Source of the DNA: an uncultured Bacteroidales bacterium
GTDB taxonomy: Bacteria; Bacteroidota; Bacteroidia; Bacteroidales; Bacteroidaceae
Direction: 5' to 3'
Length of the DNA stretch: 64,000 nucleotides
NCBI GenBank assembly: GCA_937898885.1
Contig: CALDKD010000014.1
Location: forward strand, 62,001 to 126,000
The translations under genes were made by a program, and so were the position numbers. The stretch's first letter is position 1; every line of letters starts with the position of its first letter. A model generated the notes under the pieces. That model had not been told where the DNA came from, did not search any database, and saw only the letters and a list, made by a program, of their open reading frames with translations. Shown here piece after piece: positions 16,704-25,881 of this stretch.

Positions 16704-17342
16704 ATCAATGCTGTATTCTCCGCGAATATAGCATTTTTCTTTTTTTCGCAACAGCCTCCGCGCTGTTTTTAAACGATAAATCATTGATATAAGCACCTTT
16801 AATCGGCATTTAAGCCCTATTTGAACGGCCTATTTTATTGGATTATGTGGGTGCCTATCCGTTAAATATGCCGTTTTGACGGCTATTCCTATGCCTTAAA
16901 CCCCGTTTGAAAGGCTTAATAATGGTATCGGGTTGTCAACCCATTGTCAACCCATTTGTAACTCCAATCAAAAATCGGCCTGATTTGTGACCCTCCCAGA
17001 GGACCGGTTAAACAGGCTTCAAAAGGGCATAAAAATAGGGGCATTTCAGCCCCTTTAACCAGCTAACCTACAACCATACCGGAAAGGCCGAAATAAGCCC
17101 TACAATGCCCTGTAATGGGGTAAATTGGCCACCATATTATACAATGTGCCCCCAGTATAAAACCAATGTAAAGCAACGGCCAAAATAAAAGCCCTTCTCA
17201 GGGCCTCCGTGCAAATCCAATGTAAAGCAATGCAAAGTAATTTGCACAATTCGTTTCTTGCCGCCTCAACTCAAAGCACCCGTTAACTTACTGACACATA
17301 ATCTTATACAGAGATATTTCAACTATCCAACTTTGTACATCT
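16704..17342. other. Right end of the Mu-like prophage, non-coding with short repeats
   Basis: No convincing gene. It holds many short repeats expected of transposase-binding or enhancer sites: AATGTAAAGCAA at about 17167 and again at about 17220, TTTGAACGGCC and TTTGAAAGGCTT near 16820 and 16907, and GCCC/GGGC hairpins round 17030-17110. The prophage end should be near 17337-17342 (...TTTGTACA), where the WYL reading frame begins. The exact end and the target duplication need the other junction, which is outside the window. Confidence 0.5.
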
Positions 17343-17741
17343 CGTTTTTATGCCCGTATTTGGGCATACGACTTGGAGGATGGCCACAACAAACTGTTCA
17401 AGGTGTCACGCATCGATTGCGTCGAGATTCTGGATGACAAGTGGGAGCAGGAGAGGGCTCACCGCCGTCAGGGCATGGACGTATTCCGCATGAGCGGCCA
17501 CAGTGGCAAAAGTGTGCAGCTGCGTATGAGCACTTACGCCAAGGACCTGCTGGTTGAGGAATATCCACTGGCTGAGAAAGACGTGAAGCGCAAAGGCCAG
17601 TACTGGCTGCTGGATACGGAAATATTTGACTATGCCGGAATATGCCGCTTCTACCTTGGCCTGGCCGACCAAATCACGATTGTGGAGTCACCGGAGTTTG
17701 CAGAGTACGCATCGAAGTATGTGAAAAAGCACCTAGTGTAG
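17343..17741 (+). pseudogene. WYL-domain regulator, 3' fragment cut by the prophage
   Basis: The open frame carries no proper start. It begins in frame with RFYARIWAYDLEDGHNK, which is the last strand of a WYL domain, and continues through FKVSRID and a full C-terminal (WCX-like) region ending at a TAG at 17741. It lacks the N-terminal winged helix and most of the WYL domain. WYL proteins commonly regulate defence islands and respond to nucleic-acid ligands. It lies 56 bases upstream of the defence-like operon, so it was probably its regulator. Only TTG at 17373 could serve as a late start. Confidence 0.7.
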
Positions 17742-17797
17742 ATGTTTGATATTGATGCTGGTACAATAAGGTTATTACTCCAATAGAATAGCATAGT

Positions 17798-19339
17798 ATG
17801 TTTGAACCGACAGACACTCCCTTCCCATTTTGGGGCTCAGCAACAACTACAAAAGGCGGTCGTGATCCATTGGCAGTTCAGAATAGCAGCATTGTAATCT
17901 ATTCTAATATGGTAACAGGTATAACCAACGTTACAGCTAGGGTACGTTACAATGGCTTTTTCTGTTGGTTGCTTACATTGATTGCACAGCGGTTGCAAAT
18001 GGTTGACAAGACGAAGGTGGACGATTTTTCGGAGCAAATCAGATTGGTCCGCCGAGGAGAACTGTTGTTAGCCTACATAATGGCCTGTTATTACCCGGAT
18101 GTAACTGGCGTGAGCGGAAGCATTTATGCATTGGACAATATTGGCTCGGATAATCTTGATTTGGCAAAGGGTGCCGATTATGAGAATAAAGCCAAGAACA
18201 AGATATACTGGCAAAATCAATATGGTATTTTTGGCCAGTATTATGTTGGCGTACTGACTCAGTTGAGCTTGATTTTCCAACCAGATGTAAAACATCGCAC
18301 TTATCGTGTCACACAGGAAGGGTATGAACTTTATAAGACTTATAGGTCATGTTTATCGGAACAGACTGAAGAACTTTTCTGGAATGCAATATGTTCAGGT
18401 AACATCACAAAAGTTCAATTAAATGAACTTAAGTCTTTGGCAATTCATATTGTTGGCAGTCTGGCCGAACATAAAGCCTATCAGGGAATATTCTGTAAAC
18501 CTGACCGTATTGATGCGGGTGAAGGTAGTGTCTGTCACAGAATCAATTCTCTCAAATTGATGATGAGATACATTGACGGCGATGGCTCTTTAACCGAACG
18601 CCGTGACATTGTGCTGTCATTTCTTCAGCACAATTTCCTTCATACAATAGACAAAGAGTTGAAGGTATCTTCTGAGGAGTTGTCATGGTTCCTGTATGAA
18701 CTGAATGAATTGTCGCATGCGGCGTATGAAGCGTTTCATTTTGTCATTCTTTACAAAATAACGTCAGAACCGCAGCCTTTGGAATATGTACTGGAGGCTA
18801 TACAACAGGAATTTGACAAATATAAACCGAACTATTCCGACACGGATGACATATATGAACTTTATCACAGGATTCTGGATGGCCATAAAGCAAAAGAGTG
18901 CGGAGCTTTAGTCTGTAATGCTTCATATTTGTTGCACAAGTTGTATGGCATTATCAGAGTTTGGAAGGAACAGTTATGCGAATTCAGCCTTAGCGAAGGT
19001 TATGATATCACTCATCCTGGATATGCTCCTTTATTACTATCAAAGTTGAATGAAGGAGAAGAAACGGCTGGTACATGGGATTATGTTGAGAAATGTATAT
19101 TCTTTGCCATCAATGATCATCTGAGAAGCTCATATTCCAAGTCGACCATAGGTCAGGGACTTGTTCACAATTATCTGGTTGAAGATGGTCTGATATGGGA
19201 ATTGAGAAGGCCAGTCCCAATAAGGACTTCTCCCAGACTTCAAAATGCCCTGCAATATATGGAGGACATGAGATGGATAGAACCAGATGGCAATTGCTAT
19301 AAAGTCATGGAACGTGGTTTCAATATTCTTGGCCGATGA
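17798..19339 (+). CDS. Unrecognised 513-aa protein of a PLD/UvrD operon
   Basis: I do not recognise this family. It opens with a proline- and aromatic-rich stretch (FEPTDTPFPFWGSATTTKGG), then a conserved-looking segment VTARVRYNGFFCWLL (about 46-60), and is mostly helical. No P-loop, nuclease or membrane signature was found. It overlaps the PLD gene by four bases (ATGA), so it is the first member of a co-translated operon. It may be a sensor or specificity subunit; that is inference from its lack of catalytic motifs and its place in the operon. Confidence 0.7.
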   Translation: MFEPTDTPFPFWGSATTTKGGRDPLAVQNSSIVIYSNMVTGITNVTARVRYNGFFCWLLTLIAQRLQMVDKTKVDDFSEQIRLVRRGELLLAYIMACYYPDVTGVSGSIYALDNIGSDNLDLAKGADYENKAKNKIYWQNQYGIFGQYYVGVLTQLSLIFQPDVKHRTYRVTQEGYELYKTYRSCLSEQTEELFWNAICSGNITKVQLNELKSLAIHIVGSLAEHKAYQGIFCKPDRIDAGEGSVCHRINSLKLMMRYIDGDGSLTERRDIVLSFLQHNFLHTIDKELKVSSEELSWFLYELNELSHAAYEAFHFVILYKITSEPQPLEYVLEAIQQEFDKYKPNYSDTDDIYELYHRILDGHKAKECGALVCNASYLLHKLYGIIRVWKEQLCEFSLSEGYDITHPGYAPLLLSKLNEGEETAGTWDYVEKCIFFAINDHLRSSYSKSTIGQGLVHNYLVEDGLIWELRRPVPIRTSPRLQNALQYMEDMRWIEPDGNCYKVMERGFNILGR

Positions 19340-21918
19340 TAGAACTGAAACCCATATATTCAAATATCCCATCAGGCAAGTATCATTCTGTACTGATGAC
19401 GTCATACTCCATAAACCTGTATTATTGGAATATCCAACTGATGCAGACATTATCAAAGAAGGGAATAAACTTCGTGTCTGCACTTGTGGATGCTGACTGC
19501 CTGTCAGAACAGCTGCTTAAGTTTTCAAAAGCGTTCACCAACAGAAAACCTCTGGAATTCAGTCTGCATGGTTATAAACTGAAAGGAGCATTCCATCCCA
19601 AAATCCAGTTCTATGTTGGAAGAGACAGCATTATGGCCCTAATCGGTTCGGGCAACCTGACAATATGCGGACATGGCAGAAATATGGAGGTTTGGACACC
19701 TGTTGTGGCAGATAGTATAGCTAGTCCGGCATATCCGTTTATACGTGATGTATGGGATTATCTGAAATCGCTGTATTGGAATCTTGGTGATGAGGCTGAC
19801 AATATAATAAAGTCAGTTGAGGAGAATTGTGAATTGCTGCAGACTGATTTTCATCAGAGCGGTAACGAACATCAAATTGATGAAAACAGCAGTATCAGAC
19901 TGTTTACTAATGAGAAATCGAATATCTTTTCCCAATGTGTTGATTGGATAGCCGACGACCAAATAGAGGAGATAACAGTGATGTCCCCATTCTATGACAG
20001 TAGAGCTGAACTGATAAAAGCCATGTATGAGCAGTTCCATCCTGTAAGAATGAATGTCATCATTGAGGATGATTTCGGTGCAGTGCCTTTGGCAAAATAC
20101 ATTCCTGACCATGTAACACTATTCATGTGGGACAATATACGTCCGGAAGGCAAGTATCAGAAGTACTATCACGCAAAATGTATCTTCTTCAAAGGTAGCC
20201 ACTTCAACTATGTGCTATGTGGAAGTTCAAATGCTTCTGTGGCTGCGTTCGGCCTGCCGGGAGTTTCTTCTGCCAATCATGAAGCAAGCGTTGGCTATAA
20301 ATCCAATATTGTGGATTATCTTGAAGAGACTGGTTTTAGTCTTACAGTTCCCGTCAGCAAAACGGAACTGAAGGAGAATGATAGGAGAGAAGATAAGTCT
20401 TCAGGCATCAAGCCCTCAATTTGGATAAAGGAAGCTTCATACGACGATGGTCGTTATAATATCAAGATTGACAGTCCTGTATGTATCAAGGATGCCAAAA
20501 TAATTTTCTTTTCGGGTGACAGGCTGACAAGCAGTACTCATATTGAAGTGATAAGAGATGGTAATAATAACCTGAACGGATTGTTTGATGGGATAATCAA
20601 TCCACTGTATGTCGAAATACAGGATTCACATGGAAACATAATATCAAACCGTCAGTTCGTTATTCCTTCATATAGTATGATTCTTAATGAACCATCACCA
20701 GAGAGCGTAAATTACCGTCGCAGATGTCGTGAGATTGAGGCCGGTCAATTCATAAGCGGTTCGGTTCTCAGGTTTATAGAACAGGTCCTTTCCGATACAG
20801 AGGGAAACATGAAATTGAAATCTATACCGTCTGAGAGTACAAAGAAGGATAAATCGAATGAAAAAGGATATGTATTTGATTCGTTGGAGGACTATTTGTA
20901 TGATGACGGTACTGGAATTACAGGTGATGTACGCTCCCGAAAAAACGGCGCGTCAGCGATGCGTTCCACACTGCTGTTTGACAGTATGATTTCATATATC
21001 TCCCGTTCGTCAAAGGAAAAGGAAGATGAAGGTTTTGATGATGAAGAGACTGAGGATATCAGAAAATCTGTCGGAAAGGAAAACAGACCGCGTACTTCTG
21101 TAATAGAGGGCCTCAAACCAAAGAGCGCAGATGATGTCACCAAACGGATAATAAAGATGTTTGATGCTTACCTGACATATTTGCACTCTCATTCAGGACC
21201 GAATAATAAGGCAATAACCATCAGTCGGATGAATGAATTGAAGCGGTATATGGCTGCAATGTTTTTCATTCATCGTCTTCTCAGTTTCAGATATACTCTT
21301 GAAGCCAAACCGGGGGAATATTATCCCTTGCTAAAGATTGCTTTTTCGCAAATAAACAGAACTACAATAACAGAGTATCTTTTCCGGATTGTGAATGCAT
21401 TCAGCACATTCATTATTCAAAATGAACTGAATGACAATGATTCATCTTTGGTGGCTGAAAAGGTTAACAGTTACAGACGCAATGCTTTTGAACTTACTCT
21501 GGCAGTTATGTCTGTTTGTGACTGGCTCAATGAGGGTAATAATGATTATTCTTGCATTGCTGAATGGCATAAGGAACAGACTCTTAAGAATATAGGCAAA
21601 GCATTGGGATACGATTATTCAATTGTTCCAAATGTGATAAAGCAAATGGACCGGGCAATTCAGGAACTGCCTTTTTTTGATGCTACTTGTATTCAGCGGT
21701 ATGCGGATAATAATATGAAACTGTTACACAGCGAAAATGGTGACTGTGTTTGGACAAAGCCATTTGGATACGTGAAACTCTCACTCAATGAGAACGGAAA
21801 AACCGCTACGCCATGTACAATGTTCTGTGACTGGAATAAAACGAGGAAATGGTTCGCTCCAGATTATGCATATATGTTGGCTGATGGCAGAATACTGCCG
21901 ATTAGACCACAGAATTAA
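19336..21918 (+). CDS. PLD-like nuclease with two HKD motifs
   Basis: An 860-aa protein. The N-terminal half holds two phospholipase-D-like motifs: HPK...GSGN (His87, Lys89, Asn107) and YYHAK...CGSSN (His about 279 onward). Many bacterial DNases of this fold act in defence systems. The C-terminal 400 residues are helical, with an acidic stretch (KEKEDEGFDDEETED, about 558-572), and are unassigned. It overlaps the previous gene and is two bases from the helicase gene, suggesting one complex. Confidence 0.75.
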   Translation: MIELKPIYSNIPSGKYHSVLMTSYSINLYYWNIQLMQTLSKKGINFVSALVDADCLSEQLLKFSKAFTNRKPLEFSLHGYKLKGAFHPKIQFYVGRDSIMALIGSGNLTICGHGRNMEVWTPVVADSIASPAYPFIRDVWDYLKSLYWNLGDEADNIIKSVEENCELLQTDFHQSGNEHQIDENSSIRLFTNEKSNIFSQCVDWIADDQIEEITVMSPFYDSRAELIKAMYEQFHPVRMNVIIEDDFGAVPLAKYIPDHVTLFMWDNIRPEGKYQKYYHAKCIFFKGSHFNYVLCGSSNASVAAFGLPGVSSANHEASVGYKSNIVDYLEETGFSLTVPVSKTELKENDRREDKSSGIKPSIWIKEASYDDGRYNIKIDSPVCIKDAKIIFFSGDRLTSSTHIEVIRDGNNNLNGLFDGIINPLYVEIQDSHGNIISNRQFVIPSYSMILNEPSPESVNYRRRCREIEAGQFISGSVLRFIEQVLSDTEGNMKLKSIPSESTKKDKSNEKGYVFDSLEDYLYDDGTGITGDVRSRKNGASAMRSTLLFDSMISYISRSSKEKEDEGFDDEETEDIRKSVGKENRPRTSVIEGLKPKSADDVTKRIIKMFDAYLTYLHSHSGPNNKAITISRMNELKRYMAAMFFIHRLLSFRYTLEAKPGEYYPLLKIAFSQINRTTITEYLFRIVNAFSTFIIQNELNDNDSSLVAEKVNSYRRNAFELTLAVMSVCDWLNEGNNDYSCIAEWHKEQTLKNIGKALGYDYSIVPNVIKQMDRAIQELPFFDATCIQRYADNNMKLLHSENGDCVWTKPFGYVKLSLNENGKTATPCTMFCDWNKTRKWFAPDYAYMLADGRILPIRPQN

Positions 21919-21920
21919 CG

Positions 21921-24479
21921 ATGTCTCACAAGTCCATGGCCACATATCTCGCAATAGCATTTCTAATCGCAGTTATCCTGACTTACTTTCTAATAAAGTC
22001 AAGAAAGGCCAGAATTGGCCAATGTCTGACTGATGTTGAGAAGATAGCCGATGAAGCATTGGACGATATCAGTCATTATTATTCTTTCGGTCATTACACG
22101 ACAGAACATGAACGTCTTCTGGTTGATGATAAGTATTCGGATCTGGCAGACAAGATATCTGTCATAATCCATTCACGTCAGCAGAAGAACTCGGCAAAAC
22201 GCGATACGATTGAACGTCTCCATAAGGTCTTGTCAGATTCTGAATCGGTCAAGAATGCCAATAACAACGGCTTTATTGAGCGTCAGCTGGAAATGTACCA
22301 GGACTATTTTGACCATGTCCTGCCTTTCCCGCTTGACGAGCAGCAGCGTTCGGCCATAGTGTCACTGGAGGATAATGTGCTTGTCATAAGCAGTGCCGGC
22401 AGTGGCAAGACAATGACTTCTGTTGGAAAGGTCCGCTATCTGATTGACAAATGTGGCGTGCCCCCAGAAAAGATACTGCTGATTACTTTTACCAGAAAAG
22501 CTGCCGAATCATTGTCAAAGAGGTTGGGCGAGAAGAATCTCAAATGCCTTACCTTTCACAAACTTGCGCTTGACATGATTTCTGAGGCAATGGGCCAAAG
22601 GCCGACAATTGCCGGTTCAGATTTCGCTCTTAGGATATACCATGATCTGATGTCAAATGATCCAATATTCAAAATGGCTGTTTCGGACTACATTGTACGC
22701 AGCAAGTACAAGATGAAGAGTCAGTTTGAATACACATCACATGAAGAGTATATCCGTGACAGGCAGAAGTATGGTGTTCAGGCATCATATAATGACATGG
22801 ATGGCAAACCGGTCTTCTGCAAAAGCGATGAAGAGAGCAGGATATGTGATTTTCTTGGCAGCAGGGGAGTCATGTTCCGATATGAAGAACCTTATGAGAT
22901 TAGTACGGTTGACAAGGAATACCGTCAGTATGTCCCTGATTTCTCAATCTACTATAATGGAAAGGACGGAAAACGCCATAGAATCTATTTGGAGCACTAT
23001 GCGTTGAATGAGGCCGGACAGACACCTCCGTGGTTCACAATGGAGGATGAGGCCAACTATCGGGACGGAATCATATGGAAGCGCGCTTTGCACAAGACGC
23101 ACAATACGGTACTGCTAGAAACCATGAGTGCCCAGTTTCATGATGGCAGCATTTGGAACGCATTGTCCGGCGAACTGCAGAAGTATGGCATCAGTTTCAA
23201 TATGGCTGGTAAGGATAACCTGTCTAGGGAACTTGCACAACAGGAACATAGCATAATTGACATGCTTACCGGTTTTGTCTTTCTTCTGAAGTCCAGAGCC
23301 GGTTCACTGACTGAAATCAAAAAAGAGTCAAGACAACTGCCTGATGACAGTTTCACCATGAATGATATTGTCATTCCATTTGTCAATGCTTACAACAAGG
23401 GGCTGGAAGATCATGATATGCTTGATTTCACCGATGCCATAATCAAGGCAACGGAATTGTGCAATAGTGATTTCTATCCGGATTGGGACTACATTCTTGT
23501 CGATGAATTTCAGGACATATCATTGGACAGGTACAGATTCCTTCAGTCACTGAGGCGGAAGAATCCGTTGACAAAACTGTTCTGTGTCGGTGATGACTGG
23601 CAGTCTATCTATCGCTTTGCCGGCAGTGATATGGCATTGTTCAAGAGCTTTGACAAGTATTTCGGCTATACCAAAGAGTGCAGAATGGAAACCACATACC
23701 GTTTTGGAGAGCCTCTGATAGGCACAACGTCAAAGTTCATAATGAGAAACCCGGGCCAGAAGGAGAAGTCGATACGCTCATTTGATGAACAGCTGACCAC
23801 GAATCTGTCATTTGTGCCAACTTCTGGTGAAGGTGGCATGACAGACAAGCTGTGCTCAATAATAGACTCTATCCCAAAGGATAAGTCCGTATTCATACTG
23901 GGGCGATATACGCATGATTCCGATACATTGGACAGAAGCCGGTTTTCAGTGACTGAATCCAATGGAAATGTCAACGTTACTTATGACGGAAGGACAATGC
24001 AGTTCATGACCGTTCACCAGTCTAAAGGTCTGGAATGTGATTATGTTATCCTGCTGAATTGCAACAGCGGGGCATTCGGATTCCCTGCTGACATATCGGA
24101 CAATCCGATAATGAAATATGTCCTCAGCGAGCCGGACAGTTACAGGTTCGGAGAAGAACGCAGAGTGTTCTATGTGGGAATAACCAGGGCGAAGATTCAT
24201 ACATTTGTCATGTACGATGCTGATAATCCGTCTGAGTTTGTCGGGGAATTCGTGAAACTGCCCGAGAAGCATAAGGTTGAGACATTCCCGAAAGAGGAAC
24301 TGTGTCCGAAATGCCATTGTGGAAGGCGTCTTGTCAAGCATAAGGGCATAGCCGTTAATGGAAATCCGTATTCTGTATATGAATGCTCAAACAGCCGATA
24401 TGGTTGTGATTATAGAGAGACGGTCTTTGTCAATCTCAATCAGCGCAATTATTACAGAAAGACAACACGAAAACAATAG
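21921..24479 (+). CDS. UvrD/HelD-like helicase with membrane anchor and zinc ribbon
   Basis: An 852-aa superfamily 1 helicase. Residues 5-24 are a membrane helix. Walker A is SSAGSGKT (about 157-164), DEFQ Walker B is near 526, then GDDWQSIYRFAGSD, and motif V/VI VHQSKGLECDYV follows. A large insertion (about 255-460) separates motifs I and II and contains VDKEYRQYVPDFSIYY, resembling the core of a PD-(D/E)XK-type domain. The C-terminus has a zinc ribbon (CPKCHCG...CSNSRYGC). The membrane anchor is unusual for this family. Confidence 0.8.
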   Translation: MSHKSMATYLAIAFLIAVILTYFLIKSRKARIGQCLTDVEKIADEALDDISHYYSFGHYTTEHERLLVDDKYSDLADKISVIIHSRQQKNSAKRDTIERLHKVLSDSESVKNANNNGFIERQLEMYQDYFDHVLPFPLDEQQRSAIVSLEDNVLVISSAGSGKTMTSVGKVRYLIDKCGVPPEKILLITFTRKAAESLSKRLGEKNLKCLTFHKLALDMISEAMGQRPTIAGSDFALRIYHDLMSNDPIFKMAVSDYIVRSKYKMKSQFEYTSHEEYIRDRQKYGVQASYNDMDGKPVFCKSDEESRICDFLGSRGVMFRYEEPYEISTVDKEYRQYVPDFSIYYNGKDGKRHRIYLEHYALNEAGQTPPWFTMEDEANYRDGIIWKRALHKTHNTVLLETMSAQFHDGSIWNALSGELQKYGISFNMAGKDNLSRELAQQEHSIIDMLTGFVFLLKSRAGSLTEIKKESRQLPDDSFTMNDIVIPFVNAYNKGLEDHDMLDFTDAIIKATELCNSDFYPDWDYILVDEFQDISLDRYRFLQSLRRKNPLTKLFCVGDDWQSIYRFAGSDMALFKSFDKYFGYTKECRMETTYRFGEPLIGTTSKFIMRNPGQKEKSIRSFDEQLTTNLSFVPTSGEGGMTDKLCSIIDSIPKDKSVFILGRYTHDSDTLDRSRFSVTESNGNVNVTYDGRTMQFMTVHQSKGLECDYVILLNCNSGAFGFPADISDNPIMKYVLSEPDSYRFGEERRVFYVGITRAKIHTFVMYDADNPSEFVGEFVKLPEKHKVETFPKEELCPKCHCGRRLVKHKGIAVNGNPYSVYECSNSRYGCDYRETVFVNLNQRNYYRKTTRKQ

Positions 24480-24484
24480 AAATA

Positions 24485-25003
24485 ATGGCAGCAAGAATCA
24501 TTGACGTTGAGCGCAAACCGCACAAGTGTCCCAAATGCGGGGAGAGGGTAGTGGACATCATTTACGGGACGGGCGACATGACCGAATACGAGTTCCTGAT
24601 GGAGTACCGCCGCGAAGGTGTAATGGGCGGTGACAACATACCGCGCAATCCGCCGATATGGGCCTGTTCATGCGGATGCCGCCGTTTCCGCAAGGTGAAT
24701 CCAGATGGTACAGTCGCACCGGTCAAACTGAAGATGCTGCGTAATGTCCGCAAGGCCCCGATGACTCAGATTGTTTGGGAGTCTGATGCTGTGGCAGTGG
24801 CATTGATGGCCAAAGAGACAGACCGGATACATCATTATCAGGTTCATATTGTCACGGAACTCCACGAAGAGGAGACTTTCAACGTTACAGCACTGAGCCG
24901 TGACGATGCCATAAATACGGTTGAGGAAATCGTTGCACGCGGTGGCGGAGTAATAGGGCATCGTTGTGTGCCGTTAATCATAAAAAATTATAATCCAAAG
25001 TAA
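24485..25003 (+). CDS. Zinc-ribbon protein, 172 aa
   Basis: The protein has two zinc knuckles in the first 65 residues, CPKCGERV and WACSCGCR, and a C-terminal domain (about 90-172) with a strand pattern RIHHYQVHIVTELHEEETF. It begins five bases after the helicase stop, so it belongs to the same transcript. No family is recognised; it may be the nucleic-acid-binding accessory of the upstream helicase and PLD proteins. Confidence 0.6.
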   Translation: MAARIIDVERKPHKCPKCGERVVDIIYGTGDMTEYEFLMEYRREGVMGGDNIPRNPPIWACSCGCRRFRKVNPDGTVAPVKLKMLRNVRKAPMTQIVWESDAVAVALMAKETDRIHHYQVHIVTELHEEETFNVTALSRDDAINTVEEIVARGGGVIGHRCVPLIIKNYNPK

Positions 25004-25035
25004 AATTAATTCTTTTTCAGTATTTTTCTCAAAAT

Positions 25036-25068
25036 ATTGCTTTTTAGGAATTAATAATGCTATCTTTG
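25036..25068 (+). promoter_or_regulatory. Promoter of the XRE regulator/R-M genes
   Basis: ATTG (25036-25039), a 21-base spacer and TATCTTTG (25061-25068) match the Bacteroidota -33/-7 pattern. It lies 28 bases upstream of the regulator's ATG. Confidence 0.6.
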
Positions 25069-25096
25069 TTGCCGAAAACAATAATTGTTTAGCATT

Positions 25097-25720
25097 ATGG
25101 AAGGAAATCTTGAGCCTGTTGTCAGGTTATTGTGCAGACAAAAAGGTATTCGTATGGCAGAGCTTGCTCAACGAGTCGGTATGACACAGTCAAACCTCGT
25201 GGCTTCGCTCCGAAAGAACCCTAAACTAGGAACCATATATGATATATGCTCTGCGTTGAGGATAAGTCCATCAGACCTGTTTGGTGGTGAGACAAAGAAT
25301 CATGCTGGCATTGTACTACTTGATGGACAGACCTATATATTGAATAGGCCCTCATCCAACGCACTGCAAATACCTATGTATAATGATAGCAGCTTGAAGG
25401 ATGCTATCGGTACTTTCGTCCTCAACGCCCTTAAATCAGGGCAAAGTGGATGCATCACTGGAATGTTGGACACATCTATCATCTTCAGTGTCATATATGA
25501 TAACGAGGTGGCTTCTTTCAGCCTTGTTACCTGCCGCTCGGATAATGAGCATAATTTGAGCAAGTATCCTGTTGCTCGTTATTCAGGTGATGACTCTGCA
25601 TTTAGGCACTGCGAAGACATCGCTGAGGACATCATGATATATGCAGGCACGCCCCAAGGTGTGGAGCACTTTAATACCTACACATTGATGGCAGGGGGAA
25701 TATCTGCTAGTGATGAGTAA
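25097..25720 (+). CDS. XRE-family HTH regulator near the R-M genes
   Basis: A 207-aa protein with an N-terminal XRE helix-turn-helix (GIRMAELAQRVGMTQSNLVA, about residues 15-34) and a longer C-terminal domain with no clear motif. It could act like a controller (C) protein for the neighbouring methyltransferase and endonuclease, although it is larger than classical C proteins. The ATG at 25097 was chosen over a TTG at 25085. Confidence 0.65.
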   Translation: MEGNLEPVVRLLCRQKGIRMAELAQRVGMTQSNLVASLRKNPKLGTIYDICSALRISPSDLFGGETKNHAGIVLLDGQTYILNRPSSNALQIPMYNDSSLKDAIGTFVLNALKSGQSGCITGMLDTSIIFSVIYDNEVASFSLVTCRSDNEHNLSKYPVARYSGDDSAFRHCEDIAEDIMIYAGTPQGVEHFNTYTLMAGGISASDE

Positions 25721-25769
25721 ACCTTGTGTTTCAGTTTTGTTGTATCATGGCATAACTGAAAGTCCAGAA

Positions 25770-25777
25770 GGGGGGGG
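25770..25777. repeat. G8 homopolymer upstream of the methyltransferase
   Basis: Eight consecutive G bases lie in the 161-base gap between the XRE regulator and the methyltransferase. Tracts like this slip during replication and can alter promoter spacing. Confidence 0.6.
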
Positions 25778-25881
25778 TATGACGCAAGTGTTGATTATCA
25801 GTCGGTTAAGTGTTTTACAAATATAAAAAGTGAAACTTCCCTCTATCAGTCTTTCTATTTTTATGTAACTTTACAGGCACT

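Noticed and set aside
17373..17741. Intact 122-aa gene starting at TTG
   Set aside because: The frame is open upstream and begins within a WYL strand; it is better explained as the cut end of a larger gene.
17798..25003. DISARM, BREX, Druantia or Zorya
   Set aside because: No DrmA/DrmB pair, no PglZ/BrxC, no DruE-type helicase and no MotA/B-like pair; the PLD and UvrD proteins alone do not define any of these.
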